Of a DNA stretch of 64,000 nt, positions 44,541 through 52,829 are shown piece after piece (positions within the stretch are counted from its first letter, which is position 1; each line of letters starts with the position of its first letter). The notes beneath the pieces are model-generated. The model saw nothing but the letters and a program-made list of their open reading frames with translations, ran no database searches and was not told where the DNA came from. A program made the position numbers and the translations under genes. The stretch comes from Ferrimonas sediminum (lineage in GTDB: Bacteria > Pseudomonadota > Gammaproteobacteria > Enterobacterales > Shewanellaceae), in contig NZ_FNEM01000021.1 in assembly GCF_900100175.1 (NCBI RefSeq), positions 1-64,000 of the forward strand. Direction: 5' to 3'.

Positions 44541-45907
44541 GTAACATGATCAATATCGGCCTGTCCGGTCTGCTGGCCAGTCAGTCTGCGTTATCGGTCA
44601 CCTCCAATAACATTGCCAATGCCAATGTGGCCGGCTATTCGCGCCAGCAGGCGATGTTGGCCACCGTCTCTGGTGGTGCCTACGGCAGCGGGGTGGCCGT
44701 CACCGGAGTGCGGCGCATTGCCGATCAGTATTTGGTGGATCAGGTCTGGTCAAATGCCAGTAACGCCGAGTTTCATGCGGTGCAGAAAAGCTACTTTGGC
44801 CAGGTGGAGCAGATTTTCGGTTCGGAAGGGTCGGACATCTCAGCCGGCCTGGATCAGCTGTACGCGGCGCTGAATGCCAACCTGCTGGCACCCGACGACA
44901 TCGCCACCCGTCAGGCCGCCCTGAATGAGGCAGAAGGACTGGCACTGAGATTTAATGCCATTAATGACGGCGTACAGAGCCAGTTCGATCAGATTGAAAG
45001 CCAGCTGGGGGCCTCGGTGACCGAGGCGAATGTGTACCTGCAACAGATTGCCCGCCTCAATAGTGAAGTGAAGTCCCATGGTGGGGTGGAAACGGCGCCG
45101 CCGGAGCTGCTCGATGAGCGCGATAACGTCATCGCCGAGCTGTCAAAGTTGATGGACGTGAGCGTGTCCGAGAACAAAGACGGCACCCTGAATGTGGCGC
45201 TGTCTCAGGGGCAGCCGCTGGTGGTGGGAGCGGTGGCTGCCGAGCTGTCGTTGACCCCGGATCCGGCCACCCCCGAATTTGGCTTGTTGTCCCTGAGCTT
45301 TGGTGATAACCGGTTTTCTCTGGATGAGGGCATCGAAGGCAGCATGGGATCGCTGCTGGACTACCGTGATAACAGCCTGAAAGACTCCAAAGCGTTCATC
45401 GATGAACTGGCTCAGCAGATTGCCGATGAGATGAATACGGTATTGATGGCCGGTACGGATCTCAATGGCAATCCGCCGACACAGGATCTGTTCAGTTACG
45501 ATCCGGCCAACCCCGCCGGCACTCTGAAGGTGACCGACGGATTCACTGCAGACAAACTGGCTTTTGCCAAGGATGGCACTCCCGGTGACAACAGTAATCT
45601 TCAGGATCTGATCGATTTGGCCAATAAGCCGCTGACCTTCGTTTCCCTTGGACTGGAAAGCACTATGGGAGATGCCTTTGCCTCCAAGATGGGGCAGTTG
45701 GGCTCATCCAGCCAGCAGGCCAGGCTGAATGCCGACTCTTCGGAGCAATCCCTGATTCGTGCCCAGAGTGACTGGGCAGGTGTCAGCGGCGTGAATACCG
45801 ACGAAGAGGGAGCGAACCTGATTTTGTATCAGCAGGCGTACCAGTCGAATGCCAAGGTGATCTCCACCGCCGATCAATTGTTCCAAACCGTACTGCAAGC
45901 GTTTTAA
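44537..45907 (+). CDS. flgK: Hook-filament junction protein FlgK
   Basis: A 456-residue hook-associated protein 1. N-terminal INIGLSGLLASQSALSVTSN and NNIANANVAGYSRQQAM, and the C-terminal LILYQQAYQSNAKVISTADQ are diagnostic. Shorter than the ~540-residue Salmonella protein, in line with lateral systems. Confidence 0.93.
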   Translation: MSNMINIGLSGLLASQSALSVTSNNIANANVAGYSRQQAMLATVSGGAYGSGVAVTGVRRIADQYLVDQVWSNASNAEFHAVQKSYFGQVEQIFGSEGSDISAGLDQLYAALNANLLAPDDIATRQAALNEAEGLALRFNAINDGVQSQFDQIESQLGASVTEANVYLQQIARLNSEVKSHGGVETAPPELLDERDNVIAELSKLMDVSVSENKDGTLNVALSQGQPLVVGAVAAELSLTPDPATPEFGLLSLSFGDNRFSLDEGIEGSMGSLLDYRDNSLKDSKAFIDELAQQIADEMNTVLMAGTDLNGNPPTQDLFSYDPANPAGTLKVTDGFTADKLAFAKDGTPGDNSNLQDLIDLANKPLTFVSLGLESTMGDAFASKMGQLGSSSQQARLNADSSEQSLIRAQSDWAGVSGVNTDEEGANLILYQQAYQSNAKVISTADQLFQTVLQAF

Positions 45908-45916
45908 GGAGCGGGA

Positions 45917-46834
45917 ATGCGCGTCTCTAATCAACAGCTGTATCTGAACAACATGTACAGCATGCAAAACAACTCCAACAATCTGGGCGAGCTGTTGCAA
46001 AAAATGGCCTATGGCAAGAGTATTCTCAAGCCATCGGACGACCCCATTGGTGCGGTCCAGGTGATGACGGTAGCGCGGGATCAGGCGGCCACCAGCCAGT
46101 ACGTCGATAACATCGGCGCCCTGTCGGACAGCCTGGATCGCAGTGAAAGCTACCTGACCAGCATGATCGACGTTCAGAATCGAATGCGGGAGATCATTAC
46201 TGCCACCGGTAACGGCTCGCTGTCCAATGAAGACCGCCAGGCTTACGCCGATGAGTTGACCGAACTGCAGGAAGCCATGGTGGACATGGCCAATGCCAAG
46301 GATGACAAAGGCAACTACATCTTCTCCGGTAACCTGACTGATACTGCGCCGGTAACCAAGGATGGTTCAGGTAACTACGTCTACAGCGGCGACAGCAACA
46401 CTCGGGAGGTCCAGGTGTCGGACTCGACCTGGATCACCGCCAACAGCAGTGGCGATGAGCTGTTTTTCAACAACGCCAGTGACGATATTTTCAACGCTCT
46501 GAATGATTACATTGCGGTACTGGAAGACCCCTCCCTGGCCCCGGGGAACCCGGCTTTTGATGCTCAGCAGTCTGGAATGATGTCTACCCTGGATGACACT
46601 CTGACCAGCGTCAGCGGCGTGGTCACCAGCATCGGTGGCCGCCAGAACAGCCTGGAGCTGATTCAGTCCTCCCACACCGACATGATGCTGTTTAACGAGC
46701 AGTTGATGGGAGAGGTGTCGGGCCTGGATTACGCCGAGGCCCAAACCGAATATGAAAACTCCCTGGTGGCGATGAAAATTGCCCAACAGAGTTATGTGAA
46801 GATTGCGCAACTGTCTCTGTTCAACGAGATGTAA
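45917..46834 (+). CDS. flgL: Hook-filament junction protein FlgL
   Basis: A 305-residue hook-associated protein 3. The flagellin-like N-terminus RVSNQQLYLNNMYSMQNNSN and KMAYGKSILKPSDDPIGAVQ, and the C-terminal flagellin-like helix (EAQTEYENSLVAMKIAQQSY) identify it. It is FlgL and not a flagellin: length, the GKSILKPSDDP motif and its place after flgK fit, and it lacks a flagellin SAKDDAAG-type motif. Confidence 0.92.
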   Translation: MRVSNQQLYLNNMYSMQNNSNNLGELLQKMAYGKSILKPSDDPIGAVQVMTVARDQAATSQYVDNIGALSDSLDRSESYLTSMIDVQNRMREIITATGNGSLSNEDRQAYADELTELQEAMVDMANAKDDKGNYIFSGNLTDTAPVTKDGSGNYVYSGDSNTREVQVSDSTWITANSSGDELFFNNASDDIFNALNDYIAVLEDPSLAPGNPAFDAQQSGMMSTLDDTLTSVSGVVTSIGGRQNSLELIQSSHTDMMLFNEQLMGEVSGLDYAEAQTEYENSLVAMKIAQQSYVKIAQLSLFNEM

Positions 46835-46842
46835 GGTAGACC

Positions 46843-47862
46843 ATGCTTAGCCGGGTTTCTGACTCTTTACTTACCCCTGTCGGTTCACAGCAGCGGCCCG
46901 GACCGGCCTCGACGGTGGCCAGCAAAACCGACGGCGATCGGCGCCGGCCCACGCCGGCGACGCCACTGTCCCGGCACCGGTTGCGCTGTTATCAGCAGTG
47001 GGAGCGGGTGACCCGGGAGCATCAACAGGTGGTGTACGCCCAGATCGCCGAAGCCACACTAAGCCGGGTATGGCGGCTTGCCTGCCAGTTGCAGCGCCTG
47101 GTTGAACAAGGGGTGGCACATCAGCAACTGTCCCTGAGTCCGAAGATGCAGGCGCTGGCCGAGCGCCTGGCGCAGATTCCGGGCCAGTACCGCGGCCGGC
47201 CATTGCTGGATGTTCGAATGACATTGATTCCTCTTAATGGTGAACCTGCCCCGCGGCTGTGCCAACTGAAATCGGTGCCGCTGCTGGCGACCCGTCCCCG
47301 GGATGAACTGGTGGAGATGAAGCTGGGGGAGCAGTGGTTACAGATGATGCTGCCTGCCAGTGTCGCGACCGCGGAACTGGAATCGGTGGTTCGTCAGGCC
47401 CTGGCGCCTGAGGGAATCGAGCTCAGTGTCGAGCAGGGAGTGGCGCAACTCAGTGTGCCATCGACGCTGTGGAGGTCGTTGCAGGGCCAGGTAGCCATGC
47501 GTGGCCAGGGGCAGCGCCTGCCAGCGGGAGAGTTGCGACCGATACGGCTGCTGGAGCGGTTTCACTGGCAGGATCCACGAGGCTGGCGCTTCTCCTCCCT
47601 CGATGAGATGAAGCAGAGTTTACCGAAAATCCAGGGCGTGGTGGCGAAGCTGGCACGCCAGTTGACAATGACACAAGGGGTCCAGGCGCAGATGCAGCAG
47701 GCGCTGGAATCCTCCGACGGGGGCCTGGCGGAACACGAAGTTGAGTCGCAGCTGCAACGGCTGCAGAGTCTGCTGAATCCACGAGGGTTTCAGCAGCGGA
47801 TTAAAAGCCTGATGGCTCAGGCAAACGCCAGTCGGAATCAGACCCAATCCCTGCTCTACTGA
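46843..47862 (+). CDS. Unassigned flagellar-cluster protein in the lafW position
   Basis: A 339-residue soluble, Arg/Gln/Leu-rich protein (MLSRVSDSLLTPVGSQQRPG at the start). There is no signal peptide, no membrane segment and no fold I recognise; the N-terminal ~45 residues are Pro/Arg-rich, the rest looks mixed alpha/beta with a helical C-terminus. It starts 8 bp after flgL on the same strand, so it belongs to the flg operon. In the E. coli Flag-2 cluster the gene after lfgL is lafW, annotated as a putative hook-associated protein; equivalence here is by position only. Its 3' end overlaps the convergent small gene by 7 bp. Confidence 0.6.
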   Translation: MLSRVSDSLLTPVGSQQRPGPASTVASKTDGDRRRPTPATPLSRHRLRCYQQWERVTREHQQVVYAQIAEATLSRVWRLACQLQRLVEQGVAHQQLSLSPKMQALAERLAQIPGQYRGRPLLDVRMTLIPLNGEPAPRLCQLKSVPLLATRPRDELVEMKLGEQWLQMMLPASVATAELESVVRQALAPEGIELSVEQGVAQLSVPSTLWRSLQGQVAMRGQGQRLPAGELRPIRLLERFHWQDPRGWRFSSLDEMKQSLPKIQGVVAKLARQLTMTQGVQAQMQQALESSDGGLAEHEVESQLQRLQSLLNPRGFQQRIKSLMAQANASRNQTQSLLY

Positions 47863-48053
47863 AACAGGCGCCTGAGTTCGCTGTATTCCTGCTCATCTAC
47901 CATTCCCTGTTGATGCATCTGCTCCAGGTGCGCCAGAAACCCGGACAGGTCTCGCGGCGTCGCCATCGACTCTGATGGTCGGCCACTACAGGTAAAAGCA
48001 AAAGCCAGGCCCGCAATCAGGGCGGCAATACCCAGAAACTGAATCAGTGCCAT
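47856..48053 (-). CDS. Small single-pass membrane protein
   Basis: A 65-residue protein: one N-terminal membrane helix (LIQFLGIAALIAGLAFAF), a short linker and a charged C-terminal helix, FLAHLEQMHQQGMVDEQEYS, which resembles SHOCT-type tails (GxxxxEEY). It is the only minus-strand gene between flgL and fliD. Function unknown; a regulatory or scaffold role in the flagellar cluster is speculation. Confidence 0.5.
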   Translation of the reverse strand: MALIQFLGIAALIAGLAFAFTCSGRPSESMATPRDLSGFLAHLEQMHQQGMVDEQEYSELRRLFQ

Positions 48054-48154
48054 GGAGATATCCTGCTGATGAAATTTTGCTCATTGTCGCAATTGCCTTG
48101 AGCGTTTTCAAGAATAAAATCTCTTTAATTTCAAATATTAAGCTCCGATATGGC

Positions 48155-48227
48155 GATCGGGTGCGATCGTGGTTTTGATCCGATGAGATCGTGGTTGATC
48201 GGGGAGAAACCCTGATCCGATCCGATC
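48155..48227. repeat. Phased GATC array
   Basis: Eight GATC sites begin at 48155, 48165, 48177, 48187, 48197, 48214, 48219 and 48224. The first five are 10-12 bp apart, one helical turn. GATCGTGGTT is directly repeated (48165-48174, 48187-48196), and CTGATC-N6-GATCAG forms an inverted repeat at the right end. Chance density would be about one per 256 bp. Confidence 0.85.
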
Positions 48228-48430
48228 AGCGGCGCTGCTGATTTTGGTGGTGGCGCCGATGGACACAGGTTTAAGTTTCCGGGCCGTCAGGTCGCTGTTG
48301 GGCAGTAGGGCCAAAGAGAGTGAGGTGGGCGGAAGTGCGATTTCCCCAGCATCGGAAACAACACCGCCACAGGACACTCTGCTTCCTCCCTTTTCTAAGT
48401 AACTTGTTGATTAAAAGTGAAAATAATTAA

Positions 48431-48446
48431 TGGCACGATTCTAGCA
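48431..48446 (+). promoter_or_regulatory. Sigma-54-like promoter of fliDSTKL-fliA-motAB
   Basis: TGGCACGATTCTAGCA matches TGGCAC-N5-TTGCA at every position but one (A for the second T of the -12 element), with correct GG-to-GC spacing. It ends 28 bp before the fliD ATG. Confidence 0.72.
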
Positions 48447-48474
48447 ATAGTCTTGTGTTCAATGAGGAGAAACC

Positions 48475-49830
48475 ATGATTTCAGGAATGTCAGCAGTGCA
48501 ATGGGCCGAGCAGTTAACGGCCGTTGAAAGAGCGGGGAAGGACCAGCTCTATTCCACTCGACAAACTCAGTTCGATAGCCAGTTGGACGCATACAAATTG
48601 CTGGAATCTTCTCTGGATAAAATGACGGCCGATCTGGAGGCCCTCGGTGACGATGCTTTTAACGCCAAGTCCGGCAGCATCAGTGATGAGTCCATCGCCA
48701 AGGTCACCATTGGTCCTGATGCACCCGCCGGCAACTATAAACTTGAGGTCTCACAACTGGCTCAGGCCAGCCAGGTGACCGCCAGCTTTGCCAGTGAAGA
48801 TGCGCTGTTGCCTACCTCCGGCGTGTTCGAAATCGATGTTAATGGTGACAAGTTGACTATCGATTTCGCCACTATGAATGCCGGTGGTACCGCCACAGTG
48901 GAAGGCCTGCGCGACTACATCAACAAGAATGCGGCCGACATGGGTGTCCAGGCGTCGTTGATGCGCAAAGGCGACGGCACCGTGGAGTTGCTGTTGACCT
49001 CGACCGAGACCGGTGCCGCAAACCAGATCGCCGTGACCCAGGACGATAACGCCTTTGGCTTTACCGATCTGGTGGTGGGGCAGGACGCTAAATTCAAGCT
49101 GAATGGCATCGACATCACCAGCAGCACCAACTTTGTGGAAGACGTCATCGATGGCGTGTCTCTGGAGCTGATGGAGACCCATGAACCGGGTAAATCCAGC
49201 ACCATCAGTGTCGACTATGACACCGAGTCCACCATGGATGCGGTTAAAGACTTTGTTAACTCATACAACAAGTTAATGAGTGAGATCACCGGGTTGACCC
49301 AGAGTCTGGGTAGCTCGGTGGGTGTGGAGTCCAGCATCGGTAACGACGATGAGGATTCAGATAAAGAGGACGAGAAGCAGATTGAAGAGGATCAGCTTGG
49401 TGTACTCAAAGGGGACGCCAGCCTTCGAATGCTCAAAGGGTCTCTGCAGAATGTGCTGTTCACGGCTTCAGACAATGGCATGCGTCTGAGCGATGTCGGC
49501 ATCGAACTGGATCGCAACGGTAAGCTGACCATCGACGATGACAAGTTGGAGAAGGCGCTGAAGAGTGACTCTGCGTCGGTGGAGAAGATGTTCACCTCGG
49601 ACAACGGTTATCTGAACCGATTGGATGAAGTGATGGATCCTTTTACCAAGCGTGATGGCTTTATCGACATGAAAAAAGACAACATCGATTCTCGAATCGA
49701 GCGTCTAGAGGACGACATTGCCAGTCATAACTATCGCATGCAGCAGACCTATGAGCGCTACCTCGCCCAGTTTACCGCCATGGAAGGTTACATCAGCTCC
49801 ATGAGCAACTCAGCCGGATTGTTTTACTAA
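48475..49830 (+). CDS. fliD: Filament cap protein FliD (LafB type)
   Basis: A 451-residue hook-associated protein 2 that caps the growing filament. N- and C-terminal coiled-coil regions (LLESSLDKMTADLEAL; FIDMKKDNIDSRIERLEDDI followed by YERYLAQFTAMEGYISSM) flank the FliD_N and FliD_C domains (LEVSQLAQASQVTASFAS; VKDFVNSYNKLMSEI). GAGGAG precedes the start. In relatives it follows the flagellin gene, which is missing here. Confidence 0.93.
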   Translation: MISGMSAVQWAEQLTAVERAGKDQLYSTRQTQFDSQLDAYKLLESSLDKMTADLEALGDDAFNAKSGSISDESIAKVTIGPDAPAGNYKLEVSQLAQASQVTASFASEDALLPTSGVFEIDVNGDKLTIDFATMNAGGTATVEGLRDYINKNAADMGVQASLMRKGDGTVELLLTSTETGAANQIAVTQDDNAFGFTDLVVGQDAKFKLNGIDITSSTNFVEDVIDGVSLELMETHEPGKSSTISVDYDTESTMDAVKDFVNSYNKLMSEITGLTQSLGSSVGVESSIGNDDEDSDKEDEKQIEEDQLGVLKGDASLRMLKGSLQNVLFTASDNGMRLSDVGIELDRNGKLTIDDDKLEKALKSDSASVEKMFTSDNGYLNRLDEVMDPFTKRDGFIDMKKDNIDSRIERLEDDIASHNYRMQQTYERYLAQFTAMEGYISSMSNSAGLFY

Positions 49831-49841
49831 CGGATAAACCA

Positions 49842-50222
49842 ATGTTACACGACCAAGATCCCTTTAACGCCTATAAGCAAACCTCGCTCAATGCCAGGGC
49901 CGCCGCCGCCAACCAGCATGAGATGGTGCGAATGTTACTGGATGGCCTGATGGATGAGCTTGCTCGCTCCCAGGGGCACATCGACGCCAAGCAGTATGAA
50001 AAAAAGGGCAACAGCATTCAGCGCTGCATCAATATTGTTCACGGTCTGGATAGCATGCTGGATCTGGAAAATGGCGGTGAAGTGGCGCAGAACCTGCACC
50101 AGCTGTACGACTATTGCAGCCGGCAGTTGATGTCCACAAGCATGAAGAATGACAGCCAGATGTTAGACCCCGTAGTAAAGGTAATCTCCGATGTCCGAGA
50201 AGGTTGGCAAAATCTCAACTGA
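49842..50222 (+). CDS. fliS: Flagellin chaperone FliS (LafC type)
   Basis: A 126-residue cytosolic export chaperone for flagellin, four-helix type, with the family N-terminus YKQTSLNARAAAANQHEMV and LLDGLMDELARSQGHI. Its presence implies a cognate flagellin encoded elsewhere. Overlaps fliT by 32 bp. Confidence 0.92.
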   Translation: MLHDQDPFNAYKQTSLNARAAAANQHEMVRMLLDGLMDELARSQGHIDAKQYEKKGNSIQRCINIVHGLDSMLDLENGGEVAQNLHQLYDYCSRQLMSTSMKNDSQMLDPVVKVISDVREGWQNLN

Positions 50223-50517
50223 GCAGTGGGCCCGCTTTGGCAAGGCCTTGCAGCAGTTTGCGGCCCAGCAGGATTGGGCCCGGGTGGCCCAGATTGACAG
50301 CAAGCTACAGACGTTGCTGATTCAGGAAGGCAAGCCACAGAATGATGAGCAGCTGGCGGCCCGCAAGGCGTTGGCAAAGGTTCACCGGGACGTGCTGTCT
50401 CAATTGATCGGTGCTCGCGACCAGCTGGCCGATGAGATGGGGCAATTTCAATTACAGCGGGAAGGCGCATTGGCCTACCGACATACGGAGCTCAGCGGTG
50501 AACGCATTTCCAATTAA
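50191..50517 (+). CDS. fliT: FliT-like chaperone (LafD position)
   Basis: A 108-residue helical, Gln-rich protein (QWARFGKALQQFAAQQDWAR). The FliT family is weakly conserved, so the call rests on size, helical character and position between fliS and fliK. FliT normally chaperones FliD. Start ATG 50191 overlaps fliS; its end overlaps fliK by 20 bp. Confidence 0.65.
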   Translation: MSEKVGKISTEQWARFGKALQQFAAQQDWARVAQIDSKLQTLLIQEGKPQNDEQLAARKALAKVHRDVLSQLIGARDQLADEMGQFQLQREGALAYRHTELSGERISN

Positions 50518-51613
50518 CCTGTTTGGTGCGGGGGCGGCAACCGACACTGGCGGTATTAGCGCCAACCCGCTGGGGCAGCCAATGGCCGCCTCGACGTCAC
50601 CTTACTCGGCGGTGGCCAGTGAACTGGTACTGCCGATGACCACCGAGTTCGCTCCCGTGGATGTGATATCCCAAGAGGGCGACGCTGAGTTGTTGCTCGT
50701 TGAGGCTGAGGCTTCGGCCAAGTTCGATTTGCCGGTTTCCATGGCCGATTCCGAGGAGCTCCCTGAGCTTGAGCCTGATTTGGCGCAAGCGCCGGTGGTA
50801 ACCCGTCCCGAATTGGCTGACACGGTTACCGCTGCAGTGGTGCCCGCCACCGGCTTGCTGCTGTCAGGTCACTCCGAAGTGGGGGATGATCTGCCGGTGA
50901 CAAGGCTGGCGACCGCCCCGTTGGTAACGGCAGCCCCGGCCAGTGAGGCCACCGTTGCCACCTCTTCGCACCCGGCGGCTCTGCTGGCACCGGCGGACAA
51001 AGCAGGGATGACCCTGGCGGCACCGCCGGGCGTGACCACCGCCATGGCGGCGACGGCTGTACCGGTGACTGTGATTCCTGAGCAGCTGGAAGCACGGGCT
51101 CAGTTGGCGGCGGCGCACAGTAAAACCGTGCCGGCTGCGGTGATGGATGCCGGGGGAGTCAGCGTGGTAACGACCCAGTCTGCGGTCAGTGTGTGGGGGC
51201 CGATGACGGTGCCCAAGGCCGGAGACCAGGCATCCCTGGCACGAGAGATGCTGGCGCCGCTGGGGGATCAGATTCGCTTCAATCTGGAGCAGGGGATAAA
51301 GCGGGCAGAGGTGCGGTTGGACCCGCCGGATCTGGGACGAATCGAGTTGACCATTCGCCAGGAGGGGGATCGGATTTCGGTTCAGCTCCAGGCCGCCAAT
51401 CCGCAGGTTCGGGAGGCTCTGGCTAACGGGGCTGAACGTCTTCGTCAGGAGATGATGCAGCAGTTCGACGGGCAGGTGGATGTGGACGTTGGTCAGCACC
51501 AGCCGGAGCAGCAGCAACACTCCCAGAGTTGGGACGAGCGCATACTGGCCGCGGAGCATCAGGAGATGAGCCGGTCAGAGGATGAACACGACATCATCGA
51601 TATGTTGGCATAG
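50498..51613 (+). CDS. fliK: Hook-length control protein FliK (LafE type)
   Basis: A 371-residue secreted molecular ruler. GTG 50498 is chosen with GGAG eight bases upstream; the open frame extends back into fliT. The N-terminal ~250 residues are Ala/Thr/Val/Pro-rich and low complexity. The C-terminal Flg_hook domain is clear: VRLDPPDLGRIELTIRQEGD, then RISVQLQAANPQVREAL. It switches FlhB specificity at hook completion. Confidence 0.9.
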   Translation: MNAFPINLFGAGAATDTGGISANPLGQPMAASTSPYSAVASELVLPMTTEFAPVDVISQEGDAELLLVEAEASAKFDLPVSMADSEELPELEPDLAQAPVVTRPELADTVTAAVVPATGLLLSGHSEVGDDLPVTRLATAPLVTAAPASEATVATSSHPAALLAPADKAGMTLAAPPGVTTAMAATAVPVTVIPEQLEARAQLAAAHSKTVPAAVMDAGGVSVVTTQSAVSVWGPMTVPKAGDQASLAREMLAPLGDQIRFNLEQGIKRAEVRLDPPDLGRIELTIRQEGDRISVQLQAANPQVREALANGAERLRQEMMQQFDGQVDVDVGQHQPEQQQHSQSWDERILAAEHQEMSRSEDEHDIIDMLA

Positions 51614-51630
51614 AGAAAAGGGCACAGAAA

Positions 51631-52092
51631 ATGGCAATGTCGACAGGAATCAAACGACTACTTCAGCTCAGCGTGCTGGTGGTGTGGTCCGGCGCCATGG
51701 TGATCTTCGGGGTCATCGGCATCGGTAACCCGGAAGACTTGGATCTTCCGTTCGGCCTCAGTGAGAAGGCGGCGGAGCCGGATAAGTTTTACCCCATGGA
51801 CAAATTGGTGATTTCGCTGCCCGGTGAGCGCTACCCCCGCTACCTGTTGCTGGAGATGGCGCTGCAATCCCCCTCTGAAGGGATTGAGTCTATTCTGCTG
51901 CAGAGTGACCCCTTGCTGAGAAATACCATGATCAAGTTGATGGGCAGCAAGTCGGTGGAGCAGCTCAATGGCACCCATAACATGGAGCAGTTGCAGCAGG
52001 AGGCCAAACAGGCGCTGCAAGCCGTGTTAACCGAGCATGGTTTTGGCGTTCAACTGGACGCAGTCCTGTTTACCCGCCTGGTGGTTCAGTAG
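51631..52092 (+). CDS. fliL: Flagellar stator-associated protein FliL (LafF type)
   Basis: A 153-residue inner-membrane protein with one N-terminal helix (LLQLSVLVVWSGAMVIFGVI) and a periplasmic FliL domain (YPMDKLVISLPGERYPRYLL). Supports stator function. Lies 17 bp after fliK and 8 bp before fliA. Confidence 0.88.
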   Translation: MAMSTGIKRLLQLSVLVVWSGAMVIFGVIGIGNPEDLDLPFGLSEKAAEPDKFYPMDKLVISLPGERYPRYLLLEMALQSPSEGIESILLQSDPLLRNTMIKLMGSKSVEQLNGTHNMEQLQQEAKQALQAVLTEHGFGVQLDAVLFTRLVVQ

Positions 52093-52100
52093 GAGGTTCG

Positions 52101-52829
52101 ATGTTAGCTCAGGCTTGCAATTACGAGAGTGAGAGTCGCAGCGGCTCAGAATCGGAACAACTGAGTCAGTTTCTGCCTTTGGTGAAAAAGGCCGTCAATC
52201 AGTTGCGTAGCCATTGCGGCACCATGTTGGAAGTGCAGGACATGGAGCAGATCGGCATGATGGCCCTGCTCGATTCTTTGCGCCGCTACCCGGGTGAACT
52301 GGATGGCGGCTTCATTAATTTTGCCAGCAAGCGCATTCGCGGGGCGATTCTCGATGAGCTCAGGCGACTGGACTGGCGGCCGAGACCGGTGCGCCAGCAG
52401 GCCCATGAGTTTAATGACATCGTTCGCAAGCTCTCCAGAGAGCTGGGCCGCCCGCCCCGGGACAGCGAAGTGGCCGAGGCGATGGCACTGACACCGGAAC
52501 AGCTCAGAGAGCGGCTGTACGCCAGTCAGGCGGAGTCGATGCAGAGTCTGGATGAGATGTTTCAGAGCGGCGTGGAACCGGATGCGGGGCAGGATGGCCA
52601 GAATCGCTTTATCGACAAACGCACTCTGGTGAAGGCGCTGGGCCAGTTGAAACAGAGAGAACAACTGGTGCTGGGCCTCTACTACCAACATGAGCTGAAC
52701 CTGAAAGAGATTGCCCTGACCCTGGGGCTGACGGAGTCGAGGGTGTGCCAGTTGCATAAGCTGGCTGTCAGCCAGTTGCAACAAGTTCTGCAACAGTGGC
52801 AAACCCCCGAGAAGAGACGACACGTATGA
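52101..52829 (+). CDS. fliA: Flagellar sigma-28 factor FliA (LafS type)
   Basis: A 242-residue RNA polymerase sigma factor for late flagellar genes. Region 2 (DMEQIGMMALLDSLRRYPGE, FINFASKRIRGAILDELRRL-DW), region 3 and the region 4 HTH (ALTLGLTESRVCQLHKLAV) are complete. Antagonised by FlgM. It likely drives the flagellin gene, which is not in this window. Overlaps motA by four bases. Confidence 0.93.
   Translation: MLAQACNYESESRSGSESEQLSQFLPLVKKAVNQLRSHCGTMLEVQDMEQIGMMALLDSLRRYPGELDGGFINFASKRIRGAILDELRRLDWRPRPVRQQAHEFNDIVRKLSRELGRPPRDSEVAEAMALTPEQLRERLYASQAESMQSLDEMFQSGVEPDAGQDGQNRFIDKRTLVKALGQLKQREQLVLGLYYQHELNLKEIALTLGLTESRVCQLHKLAVSQLQQVLQQWQTPEKRRHV

Larger units (their letters stand above)
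48054..48474. other. Gene-free region where a flagellin gene would be expected
   Basis: About 420 bp without a credible gene. It contains the phased GATC array (48155-48227) and the sigma-54-like promoter of fliD (48431-48446). No flagellin-like sequence remnant is visible in any frame. Confidence 0.65.

Noticed and set aside
45917-46834. The flgL gene as a possible flagellin
   Set aside because: Its N-terminal motif, length and place after flgK fit FlgL; flagellin-specific motifs are absent, so it does not fill the missing lafA slot.
48138-48377. 79-codon minus-strand frame in the flagellin gap
   Set aside because: It crosses the GATC repeats and lacks an SD and flagellin similarity.
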